Shown here piece after piece: positions 1-7,066 of a stretch of DNA of 64,000 nucleotides (within the stretch, counting starts at the first letter, position 1; the number at the start of each line of letters is the position of its first letter). The notes under the pieces are model-generated. The model saw nothing but the letters and a program-made list of their open reading frames with translations, did no database searches and was not told where the DNA came from. The translations under genes were made by a program, and so were the position numbers. The stretch comes from an uncultured Oscillospiraceae bacterium (GTDB lineage Bacteria > Bacillota > Clostridia > Oscillospirales > Acutalibacteraceae). Location: the NCBI GenBank assembly GCA_900540275.1, contig UQFO01000009.1:19542-83541 (forward strand). Direction: 5' to 3'.

Positions 1-1
1 C

Positions 2-562
2 TTTGAAGTAAAAGCGCCGTCTGGGGAAACAGCAAAATTCACGACGAAGCTCCTGGGCCGCCACAACGTGCTCAATATTACCGGCGCCATCGCCGTAGCG
101 CACACAATGGGAATCAGCCTTCAGGCGCTCGTCCCCCAGGTGAAAAAAATTGAGGGCGTACCGCACCGCTTGCAGCTGATACGAAACGGTGAAACCCTTT
201 TAATCGACGACGCGTACAACTCCAATCCCGCGGGAACGAGGGCCGCGCTTGAGACGCTCGGCTTCTTTGAAGCGCATTTCAAAATTCTCGTGACGCCCGG
301 GATGGTGGAGCTCGGTGAAAAGCAGGATGAATATAACGAAGCCTTTGGCGCACAGGCTGCCAAGGTCTGCGACCATATTATACTCGTCGGCAGAAGGCAG
401 GCGCCGCCCATTGAAAAGGGCGTGCTCTGCGCGGGCTTCCCGAAGGAGAAGCTCACCATCGTCGATACCATACAGGAGGCGTTTTCCCTGATAGCGCAGA
501 TAAACGCACAAGGCAAACCGAAGGTTGCGCTGCTTGAAAACGATTTGCCTGATAATTTTTAA
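2..562 (+). CDS. murF: MurF C-terminal part, UDP-MurNAc-tripeptide--D-Ala-D-Ala ligase (5' truncated by window edge)
   Basis: MurF adds the D-Ala-D-Ala dipeptide to the UDP-MurNAc-tripeptide in the cytoplasm, the last soluble step of peptidoglycan precursor synthesis. The reading frame is open from base 2, and the 186 visible residues are the end of the central domain and the C-terminal Mur ligase domain. GRHNVLNITGAIAVA is the family motif that opens this region, followed by DDAYNSNPAGTRAAL, the typical DxYNxNP segment, and VTPGMVELG. The N-terminal ATP-binding domain lies outside the window. It ends 37 bases before ddl, whose product makes the dipeptide MurF uses, so the two are probably co-transcribed. 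Confidence 0.93.
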   Translation, partial: FEVKAPSGETAKFTTKLLGRHNVLNITGAIAVAHTMGISLQALVPQVKKIEGVPHRLQLIRNGETLLIDDAYNSNPAGTRAALETLGFFEAHFKILVTPGMVELGEKQDEYNEAFGAQAAKVCDHIILVGRRQAPPIEKGVLCAGFPKEKLTIVDTIQEAFSLIAQINAQGKPKVALLENDLPDNF

Positions 563-599
563 GCTGTATTCTAATGAAGCAAGACAGGAGTGAGTGGAA

Positions 600-1808
600 A
601 TGAAAATTAAGCTGGCCGTTTTATTCGGCGGAAAGAGCGTAGAGCACGAGATTTCCATTATCTCGGCAATTCAGGCAATCCAGTCTATGAACACGGGAAA
701 GTACGATATTATTCCGATTTATATCACCAAAAACAACGAGATGTACGTCGGGGACCAAATTGGGGACATCGAGGCGTACAGGGATATCCCCGCGCTTTTA
801 AAAAGAAGCCAGCGGGTCGTGCTGATGTGCGACGGGAACCGCACCAATATCATGAAGTTCCCGTTCAAGGCGTTTAAAAACAATGTGTACGATACAATCG
901 ACGTCGCGTTTCCAATCGTACATGGTACAAACGTGGAGGACGGCGCGCTGCAGGGGTATCTCCAGACCCTGAACCTACCCTTTGTCGGCTGCGATGTCCT
1001 GTCCTCCGCCGTCGGCATGGATAAATACGTCATGAAAACAGTGCTCAAGGACCAGGGAATCCCTGTACTCGACTGCCTTTGCTTCAACATAGCGGAGTAT
1101 AACGGCGGTACGGATAAGCTGATGGACCGGATTGAAAGGGAAATCGGGTATCCCGTCATTGTAAAGCCCGTTAACCTGGGCTCGAGCGTCGGTATTAAAA
1201 AAGCCAAGGACCGCGCGGCCCTTTCCGACGCGCTGGAGCTTGCGTTTGAGTTTGCGCCGAAGGTGCTCGTTGAGCGCGCGATTGAACAGCTCAAGGAAAT
1301 CAACTGCTCGGTCGTCGGCGACTATGAAAGCGCACAGGCGTCCGAATGCGAGGAGCCAATAGGCTCTGACGAAATTTTGAGCTATACTGATAAATACTTA
1401 AGCGGCTCAAAGAACGCGAAAGCCGCGTCCGGCACGCAGGGCGCGAAGGGCGGTATGCAGAGCCTGCAGCGCAGGCTGCCTGCCGATATCCCCGCACAGC
1501 AGCGGGAGAAAATCAGGTCGCTTGCCGTCAAAACGTTCCAGGCACTCGGCTGCAACGGCGTTTCCCGCATCGACTTTATGATTGATATGGCGTCGGGAGA
1601 TTTATACGTCAACGAAATCAACACCATTCCCGGGTCGCTCGCGTTTTACCTGTGGGAGCCGGCCGGCGTTTCCTACACGCAGCTGCTCGACCGTATGATT
1701 TCGCTTGCGCTCAAACGCAAGCGGGAAAGCGAAAGCATTCATTATTCGTTTGATACAAACGTACTCTCCGGAATCAAGCTCGGCGGCGCAAAGGGCGCAA
1801 AAATGTAA
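600..1808 (+). CDS. ddl: D-alanine--D-alanine ligase
   Basis: An ATP-grasp enzyme joining two D-alanines for the peptidoglycan stem peptide; cytoplasmic, 402 residues. The N-terminus LAVLFGGKSVEHEISIISA is the Ddl signature. GCDVLSSAVGMDK and IVKPVNLGSSVGI mark the ATP-grasp core, and YVNEINTIPGSLAFYLWE is the C-terminal metal- and substrate-binding segment. The ATG at 600 is preferred over the GTG at 594 because AGGAG at 586-590 is nine bases upstream of it. The loop before RRLPADIP carries about 20 Ala/Gly/Ser/Lys-rich residues, which makes the protein somewhat longer than many Ddl enzymes. The gene follows murF directly. Confidence 0.95.
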   Translation: MKIKLAVLFGGKSVEHEISIISAIQAIQSMNTGKYDIIPIYITKNNEMYVGDQIGDIEAYRDIPALLKRSQRVVLMCDGNRTNIMKFPFKAFKNNVYDTIDVAFPIVHGTNVEDGALQGYLQTLNLPFVGCDVLSSAVGMDKYVMKTVLKDQGIPVLDCLCFNIAEYNGGTDKLMDRIEREIGYPVIVKPVNLGSSVGIKKAKDRAALSDALELAFEFAPKVLVERAIEQLKEINCSVVGDYESAQASECEEPIGSDEILSYTDKYLSGSKNAKAASGTQGAKGGMQSLQRRLPADIPAQQREKIRSLAVKTFQALGCNGVSRIDFMIDMASGDLYVNEINTIPGSLAFYLWEPAGVSYTQLLDRMISLALKRKRESESIHYSFDTNVLSGIKLGGAKGAKM

Positions 1809-1811
1809 AAA

Positions 1812-1848
1812 CGCGGCGCGGGCAGCCAAGCTGCCTGCGCCTTTTAAA
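1812..1848 (+). terminator. intrinsic terminator after ddl
   Basis: A GC-rich inverted repeat (GGCGCGGGCAGC paired with GCTGCCTGCGCC around a short CAA loop) is followed by TTTT. It sits just past the ddl stop and overlaps the approach to the next gene's ribosome site, so it may be only partial. Confidence 0.6.
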
Positions 1849-1861
1849 AGGGGGCGATTTG

Positions 1862-2347
1862 GTGATCCTTACAATTAACCGGGCCCGGCCCTGTGAGGCG
1901 CGGGAGCTTACGGACATTTCCTTTGCGTCCAAGCAGTATTGGAACTATCCGGAGGCCTATTATATCGTTTGGAAAGACGAGCTTACCATCACGCCCGAAT
2001 ACATAGAAAAAAACAAGGTATTCACAGCCCGCTCAGAGGAAGGGCTTATAGGCTACTGCTCCGTTGCGCAGGTGGAGCAGGATTTCCACGCGGGGCGCGT
2101 TTTCGTACATAAGGGCTGGTGGCTTGAACACATCTTTATTTTGCCGGAGCATCTGCACAAGGGGATAGGCAGCAGGCTTGTAGGCTTTGTGAAGGGCTGG
2201 TGCCGCCAAAACGAGGTTGAGATGCTCTCGATTTTCAGCGACCCAAACGCCTCCGGCTTTTACGATAAGCTTGGCGCCCTGTGCCTTGGGGAATACCCTT
2301 CAAGCATCGACGGCAGGAACGTACTGCTTTATGAGCTGGCGATTTAA
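1862..2347 (+). CDS. GNAT-family N-acetyltransferase
   Basis: A 161-residue member of the Gcn5-related acetyltransferases; the acceptor substrate cannot be read from the sequence. The acetyl-CoA loop is visible as IFILPEHLHKGIGSRLV (about residues 96-112), followed by the usual beta5/alpha4 segment FSDPNASGFYDKLGALCLGE. The GTG at 1862 is preferred to the TTG at 1859 because the GGGGG run at 1850-1854 is then seven bases away. It is flanked by hairpins on both sides and looks like a single-gene unit. Family call firm, function open. Confidence 0.8.
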   Translation: MILTINRARPCEARELTDISFASKQYWNYPEAYYIVWKDELTITPEYIEKNKVFTARSEEGLIGYCSVAQVEQDFHAGRVFVHKGWWLEHIFILPEHLHKGIGSRLVGFVKGWCRQNEVEMLSIFSDPNASGFYDKLGALCLGEYPSSIDGRNVLLYELAI

Positions 2348-2357
2348 ATGTAAAAAG

Positions 2358-2394
2358 TCAAAATGCCCCGCACAGCTGTGCGGGGCATTGCTTT
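2358..2394. terminator. bidirectional terminator hairpin
   Basis: AATGCCCCGCACAG and CTGTGCGGGGCATT form a perfect 14-bp stem between two convergent genes. It can end transcription from the acetyltransferase (plus) and from the small gene on the minus strand. Confidence 0.75.
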
Positions 2395-2405
2395 GTCAAA
2401 ATAAA

Positions 2406-2819
2406 TTACTCGGTTGCCTCCGTGCCTTTCTCCTCCTGGACGGGCGCGTCCTGGCCCAAATCTTCATAGGAGCAGCAAACGGTGATGTCTTCCCCGTCGT
2501 CCTCAAGCGCGGCATACTCGTCGTAGCTCACCTTGGCCTGCGCCTCAATCAGGCTTCTGTAACGGTCGGCCGCCTTCTGCATACGGGCGGAAGATTTGTC
2601 GATTGTTTCACAGCATTTCCTGTTCTGCTCGCTGTCGTCCTTACCGCGCAGGTTTTCATAATAATACTTGCCCAAAGCGATATACGAACGGTTGATTAGG
2701 TCTGCCTCGTTGCGCATGACCATACGCAGGCGGTTCTGCTGTGCCTGAATCTTGTTTTTCTCTACAACGTATTCCACAGCGTCGGATACGGCGCTGCCGA
2801 TAATCTCCAAAACCTTCAT
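2406..2819 (-). CDS. small helical protein of unknown function
   Basis: A 137-residue protein not recognised as any named family. It starts MKVLEIIGSAVSDAVEYVVEKNKIQAQQNRLRM..., long amphipathic helix with many Lys/Glu/Gln and heptad-like spacing, then a Lys/Glu/Asp-rich middle with one CC pair, and it ends in a strongly acidic tail (EEKGTEATE). No signal peptide or membrane segment is visible. The frame is open far upstream, but the ATG at 2819 has GGGAGA nine bases before it and upstream codons look non-coding. It may be a soluble coiled-coil protein; no function is proposed. Confidence 0.65.
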   Translation of the reverse strand: MKVLEIIGSAVSDAVEYVVEKNKIQAQQNRLRMVMRNEADLINRSYIALGKYYYENLRGKDDSEQNRKCCETIDKSSARMQKAADRYRSLIEAQAKVSYDEYAALEDDGEDITVCCSYEDLGQDAPVQEEKGTEATE

Positions 2820-3121
2820 GAATCTTGTCTCCCAACATTGTTGTCTTTTCCGCGCCGCAGCGCGTTCTTTATTGCTCCGGTCTTTCTCTGGATTCCTTTT
2901 CCTGTGAATAATACTATTATTGCAGATAATTCCTGTAAGGTCAATATCTGCCGGAAAGAAATTTGCCTTTTCCATAGTCCGGCTGTTCCAATTCCGGCGT
3001 AATATGTTATAATAATAAAACACAATCACAAAAGGCCCCGCCTTCTATTATCATATGTTTTTTGGCGCGCAAAATGTACCATGCGGTTATAAATTCCGTC
3101 TTTTTTGAAAGGATGTTTTAA

Positions 3122-3793
3122 ATGTCTTTAAGCGAACTGAAAACTGTAAACTGCCCGAACTGCGGCGGCCACAATAAGGCGGTAATCTACCAGAGCATTA
3201 ACCCGGCGGAGGACATGTCCCTGCGGCGGGACGTATTGAACGACAGGCTGTTTACCTACAGCTGTGTGCACTGCGGGTATGAGGCAAGGCTTTGCTATCC
3301 TGTTTTATATAACGACGTAAAAAAGCGGTTTATGGTTTATTTTATCCCGAACAGCGAAAAAACGCTGCTGACCGACCGTGTGCTGGAAAAGGAAAACGTC
3401 AAAATTGCCCCGGTCAAAAAACGTCTCGTGACTTCCTATAACGATTTTAAAGAAAAAATTATCCTGTTTGAGGCCGGCCTTGACGACATGGCCGCGGAGC
3501 TTACGAAGCTCGCGCTCGAGGAAGCCGTACGCCGGCAGGAAAAGAGGATTGTGCGCGGCGGCTACTTTTCTGTTTATGACAAGTCAGAAATCGGCTTTAC
3601 ATATTTTACCCCCGATAAGAACGAACCGTGCGTGCGCACCACAAGCATGGAGGTCTATAACAAGTCGCGCAGCATTGCCGTCCGTCTGGGCCGCCGGGAG
3701 CGGCAGGCGCGCGGGTTTGTAAAAATAGACCGCCAATGGGCGGAAGAAATCCTATACCGCTACCAGAAATATGGTTTTGAAGAAAACGCATAG
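3122..3793 (+). CDS. CpXC-domain protein (zinc-ribbon protein of unknown function)
   Basis: A 223-residue protein with two CxxC knuckles, NCPNCGG at about residues 10-16 and CVHCGYE at about 48-54, which together look like the N-terminal zinc ribbon of the CpXC domain family (inference from pattern). The rest is mixed alpha/beta with many Arg and Lys residues (VKKRLVTSY, RRQEKRIVRGG, RLGRRERQARG). No membrane segments or signal peptide. AAAGGATG precedes the ATG and a strong terminator follows, so it is a stand-alone gene. Its role is unknown. Confidence 0.7.
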   Translation: MSLSELKTVNCPNCGGHNKAVIYQSINPAEDMSLRRDVLNDRLFTYSCVHCGYEARLCYPVLYNDVKKRFMVYFIPNSEKTLLTDRVLEKENVKIAPVKKRLVTSYNDFKEKIILFEAGLDDMAAELTKLALEEAVRRQEKRIVRGGYFSVYDKSEIGFTYFTPDKNEPCVRTTSMEVYNKSRSIAVRLGRRERQARGFVKIDRQWAEEILYRYQKYGFEENA

Positions 3794-3830
3794 AAAAAGG
3801 AAGCCGCTTAAAAGCGGCTTCCTTTTTTAC
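3794..3830 (+). terminator. intrinsic terminator after the CpXC gene
   Basis: AAGGAAGCCGCTT and AAGCGGCTTCCTT flank a 2-base loop and run into TTTTTT. Confidence 0.85.
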
Positions 3831-3994
3831 CTTTTTCTCCCCCGATTTTCTGATTACCCGCCAGCGGTTGGCCCCGCACCAAACATGGTGTAAGGCAATT
3901 ATCTAAATACTCCAATCTTGTATTCATCATAATTTTACAATAAAGCTTGCTCTAATTTTTTTATGGGCAAGATAAATATTAGACCCTATACTTA

Positions 3995-4023
3995 TTGACT
4001 TTTAATAATTACAAGAATATAAT
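3995..4023 (+). promoter_or_regulatory. sigma-A-type promoter for the lectin/caspase gene
   Basis: TTGACT at 3995-4000 and a perfect TATAAT at 4018-4023 with a 17-base spacer, about 56 bases before the ATG at 4080, in a very AT-rich stretch. Confidence 0.75.
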
Positions 4024-4079
4024 AAAACAAAGGTATATATGTAAACTTTTTAATAGAATGTTAAAAAGGAGTGTGCATA

Positions 4080-5186
4080 ATGTATAAAAAGAAAGTGCGG
4101 CGTCTTATCTCCTTGTTCCTCTCCATTTTGGTTTTGGCTGCTTTTCCAGTCTTCTCTGCTGTAACTGCCTCGGCAGAGGTGCCTGGCCTGCGGACAGGCG
4201 AGACCTACTACCTGCGCAACGTCGCAACGGGAAAGTATATGGACGTTTACAATCAGGAAAAAACGAACGGAACAAATATCCTGTTATTCGGCTTCAACGG
4301 GCAGACCAACCAAAGATTCACGGTGGTGCATAAAGGGAACGGTATATACAGGCTGCGCCCCAAGCACGCAAGCGGCTATACGATGGATGTAACGGGCAGC
4401 AATGTGGATATCTGGCAGGAGGGAAGTTACGCCTCCGAGGATTTTACAATTACGCGCAACGTGTCGAGCCAGTACCCTGGTTCATATTATATAAAATACG
4501 GCAGTAAGTACGTTATGAGCAACGCCAGTGAAAATAGCGTTGTCGTTGCGGATACCTCTACCTACGACAGCAAGGCGCTGTGGTCGTTTGAAAAGGTTTC
4601 GCATGGTGATGCGGATATTTTTAGTAACAGATTTACTAATAGCGATGGAACATTTGATACTACCGGAGCGGATTCCCATATTTATCAGTGTTTAGAAAAC
4701 AGAATGGGATACAATGCAATGCGACTTTTAAACTGGACTGCTGATAGTGCCTTAGATTACATATGTGCTGATGATATAGTAGTTTTTAATGGGCATGGAT
4801 ATTCCTCAGGTGGCTCTCTTTTATTTTTTAATAGTTCAGGCATTCAAACAGGTACAATTACAGCAAATAATAATATCAATACTTTACCTGCAAATAAATT
4901 AAATTCCATACGTGTATTTATTGCCTCCGCTTGTAGTTCAGGAAAAACATCTTCTTCTCATGGAAATTTAATAAATTCACTTTTTGCAAAAGGAGCGCAC
5001 TTTTCAATTGGTTGGACCGAAACAATTGCTGTTGAACCTTCAAACCATTGGCTTAAAAGTTTTTTCGACAAAATTGGTGATAAGGGCGCAACCATAAAGG
5101 ATGCCATAGACCATGCGGAATTTTGGTCTCATTGCGGCGGACTCTATTATAAGGGGGATTTGTCACAACAATTATCCCACCTATAG
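4080..5186 (+). CDS. secreted ricin-B-lectin plus caspase-like (HG...C dyad) protein
   Basis: A 368-residue protein with a Sec signal peptide (YKKKVRR, a hydrophobic stretch, then a likely cut after ...VTASA). Residues about 35-175 form a ricin-type beta-trefoil lectin (GETYYLRNVATGKYMDV, repeated Q/W positions as in QRFTVVHKG and WSFEKV). The C-terminal ~190 residues contain VVFNGHGYSSGG and VFIASACSSGK, the His-Gly and Ala-Cys arrangement of clan CD (caspase, gingipain, CHAT-type) cysteine peptidases; this is a pattern-based reading. ATG at 4080 has AAAAAGGAG nine bases upstream. The lectin half has the base composition of its neighbours, the peptidase half is much more AT-rich. Likely a carbohydrate-binding extracellular protease; the target is unknown. 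Confidence 0.65.
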   Translation: MYKKKVRRLISLFLSILVLAAFPVFSAVTASAEVPGLRTGETYYLRNVATGKYMDVYNQEKTNGTNILLFGFNGQTNQRFTVVHKGNGIYRLRPKHASGYTMDVTGSNVDIWQEGSYASEDFTITRNVSSQYPGSYYIKYGSKYVMSNASENSVVVADTSTYDSKALWSFEKVSHGDADIFSNRFTNSDGTFDTTGADSHIYQCLENRMGYNAMRLLNWTADSALDYICADDIVVFNGHGYSSGGSLLFFNSSGIQTGTITANNNINTLPANKLNSIRVFIASACSSGKTSSSHGNLINSLFAKGAHFSIGWTETIAVEPSNHWLKSFFDKIGDKGATIKDAIDHAEFWSHCGGLYYKGDLSQQLSHL

Positions 5187-5221
5187 GCATGTAAACTTAT
5201 TAAATCAGGGAGGTATTCACC

Positions 5222-6046
5222 ATGGAAAAAACAAAGAAGAATTCCCGTCATATCCTGCGGTATGTACTGCTTGCCCTGCTCGTCGTGTGCGCGGGCGCTC
5301 TGTGCGGCTTTTCCCTCTCAAGCACGGGGCAGGAAATTGTCCAGGACGCCTACGGCAGATCAATGGAATTACTCAAACAAAACTCCACAAAGCAGGTTAC
5401 GTTGAACGGAAAAAGCAGCGGCACGCTCACCTATAAAGAGACGATGAACCGCAGCGACGCGCCGGTAAACAGGCGCAGCGACAATTACGGCACCTACGAC
5501 GTTTACGCGGATGAAGACGGAAACGAGTATATATTTCTTTTAAATTCCGACACATTATGTGGCTACAAGGCCAAGGACGCTACCGACATTATGGATTACA
5601 CGGGCAAAGCCGTGACAAAGGACGACGCAAGGACAACGGCCGACGCATACTTGCAGTCCATTTTTGGCGAAAACGCGCAAAAATACCAATTTGAAAGCAT
5701 TGAGGTACAGCATACCGTTTTCTATGTGGATTACTGCTTTTATTTAAACGGCGTAAAAACGGACGACCAGGTAACGCTTTGGATTCGCACTACTGACGGC
5801 GCTGTCTCCGCATGGCACGCCTTCAACCGCGGCCGGTACGACGGATATGCAAGCCGGAACCTTTCAACAAATGCGGCCAAGGCAAAGCTGGAGGAGCAAA
5901 TTCCGCTTGTCAAATCTTCTGACTATGAAATTTTCGACCAGTATATCACCAAAACGGACGATGGCAGGCTTGTCATGCATTACGATATCGTCCATCACGA
6001 CGACGGTATAGAAAAAACGCATACCTATGAAGCCCCCTTAGAGTAA
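5222..6046 (+). CDS. membrane-anchored extracytoplasmic protein, YcdB/PepSY-like repeats possible
   Basis: 274 residues: a basic start (MEKTKKNSRH), one hydrophobic segment at about residues 13-32, and a soluble outside domain. KAVTKDDARTTADAYLQSIF and the later STNAAKAKLEEQI each open a helix-then-strands unit, resembling the two-repeat layout of YcdB/PepSY-type domains; I am not certain of that assignment. AGGGAGG precedes the ATG at 5222. It follows the lectin/caspase gene by 35 bases without a visible terminator, so the two are probably co-transcribed and may act together at the cell surface. Confidence 0.6.
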   Translation: MEKTKKNSRHILRYVLLALLVVCAGALCGFSLSSTGQEIVQDAYGRSMELLKQNSTKQVTLNGKSSGTLTYKETMNRSDAPVNRRSDNYGTYDVYADEDGNEYIFLLNSDTLCGYKAKDATDIMDYTGKAVTKDDARTTADAYLQSIFGENAQKYQFESIEVQHTVFYVDYCFYLNGVKTDDQVTLWIRTTDGAVSAWHAFNRGRYDGYASRNLSTNAAKAKLEEQIPLVKSSDYEIFDQYITKTDDGRLVMHYDIVHHDDGIEKTHTYEAPLE

Positions 6047-6060
6047 AGGAACTTTTAAAT

Positions 6061-6528
6061 ATGACGATAAAAAAGAAACGTATCATTTTGGCAGCCACTT
6101 TGTGTATGTTGTTTATTATATCTACGTTTGTTACATTCCTCGCGATGAACCATTGGAAGCTCCCGTTCCCAGACGATGACTTTACTTCTGCTATAAAAAT
6201 TGAATTTCCAAAGGGTACCGTCTGCGCACAGGCAGAATTTCAAAATCTTGCGATTGATGGGAGCCAGTGGCACCAAATTAAAATGGTTTTTCCCGATCAG
6301 GCTTCGGCAAAAAAACTTTTTGAAATTGAGGAGTGGGCAAATCAATATCAAAGTGATAAAGACTTAAAAATGCTGCCTTGGGATTTCTCGGTTTGCTATC
6401 ATCAAAACGGGAATGACAGCGTAACGCGGAACTACCGAAAGACTGGTTGGGATGAGGAGCTTGCCGATTTTGTTCAATCCAACGAGCAATATATAACAGA
6501 AAAAATTCAGGAAATACCGGAAAAATAA
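6061..6528 (+). CDS. single-pass membrane protein, first of a paralogous pair
   Basis: 155 residues with an N-terminal membrane anchor (KKKRIILAATLCMLFIIST, about residues 3-29) and a ~120-residue outside domain. It shares the order of motifs with the next gene: a SAR/CAQAE strand, a helix FEIEEWANQY, and TGWDEELADFVQSNE near the end. AAAGGAA lies seven bases before the ATG, and the gene starts 14 bases after its predecessor. No family recognised. Lower G+C than the downstream copy. Confidence 0.6.
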   Translation: MTIKKKRIILAATLCMLFIISTFVTFLAMNHWKLPFPDDDFTSAIKIEFPKGTVCAQAEFQNLAIDGSQWHQIKMVFPDQASAKKLFEIEEWANQYQSDKDLKMLPWDFSVCYHQNGNDSVTRNYRKTGWDEELADFVQSNEQYITEKIQEIPEK

Positions 6529-6542
6529 ATTAGGTGGAAACA

Positions 6543-6998
6543 ATGACTGCAAAGAAAACGCGCACAATTTGGATTGTGTCCTTCTGCGCCCTGTTCCTCA
6601 TAGCGGCGGGCGTTACGTACCTATCGCTGAGCTGGGATAATCTTTTTAGCAAGACGGCTCCCGCATATTCTCCTATTTCTTTTTCTGAAGATACGGTAAG
6701 CGCACGCGCTGAAATCAAGTACCTTACCGTTGATAAAATTACCTATGAAACAATAAAAATGGATTTTTCAGGTCAGACGTCCGCAAGGGAGCTCTATCAA
6801 ATTGAGAGCTGGGCAAACAACTACGAATATAATCCTGAGCTTTTGCTCATGCGGTGGAACCTTTCGGTAGAATATACCCTTGAGGATGGCAGCACGCTGA
6901 AGCGCTCCTACCAAAAATGTGGCTGGGACGAGGTGCTTGCCGATTTTGTAAAATCACATGAGGATAACGTAACAAAAATGCGGGAATTTGGTTCATGA
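6543..6998 (+). CDS. single-pass membrane protein, second of a paralogous pair
   Basis: 151 residues, same architecture as the gene before it: membrane anchor (IWIVSFCALFLIAAGVTYL) and an outside domain with YQIESWANNY and CGWDEVLADFVKSHE matching FEIEEWANQY and TGWDEELADFVQSNE of the first copy. Identity is moderate, so the duplication is not recent. The ATG at 6543 is chosen over the GTG at 6534 because the GTG lies inside the likely AGGTGG ribosome site. It is the last gene of the 4.0-7.0 kb cassette. Confidence 0.6.
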   Translation: MTAKKTRTIWIVSFCALFLIAAGVTYLSLSWDNLFSKTAPAYSPISFSEDTVSARAEIKYLTVDKITYETIKMDFSGQTSARELYQIESWANNYEYNPELLLMRWNLSVEYTLEDGSTLKRSYQKCGWDEVLADFVKSHEDNVTKMREFGS

Positions 6999-7014
6999 CC
7001 AATGCAGCCCGATG

Positions 7015-7062
7015 AAAGGAGCCCCGGCGTACAATCGGTTGTACGCCGGGGCTCCTTTTTTC
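7015..7062. terminator. strong terminator between the cassette and purL
   Basis: AGGAGCCCCGGCGTACAA and TTGTACGCCGGGGCTCCT form an 18-bp perfect stem around a short loop, followed by TTTTTT on the plus strand; with AAAGG before it the stem can serve the minus-strand purL too. Confidence 0.85.
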
Positions 7063-7066
7063 TGCC

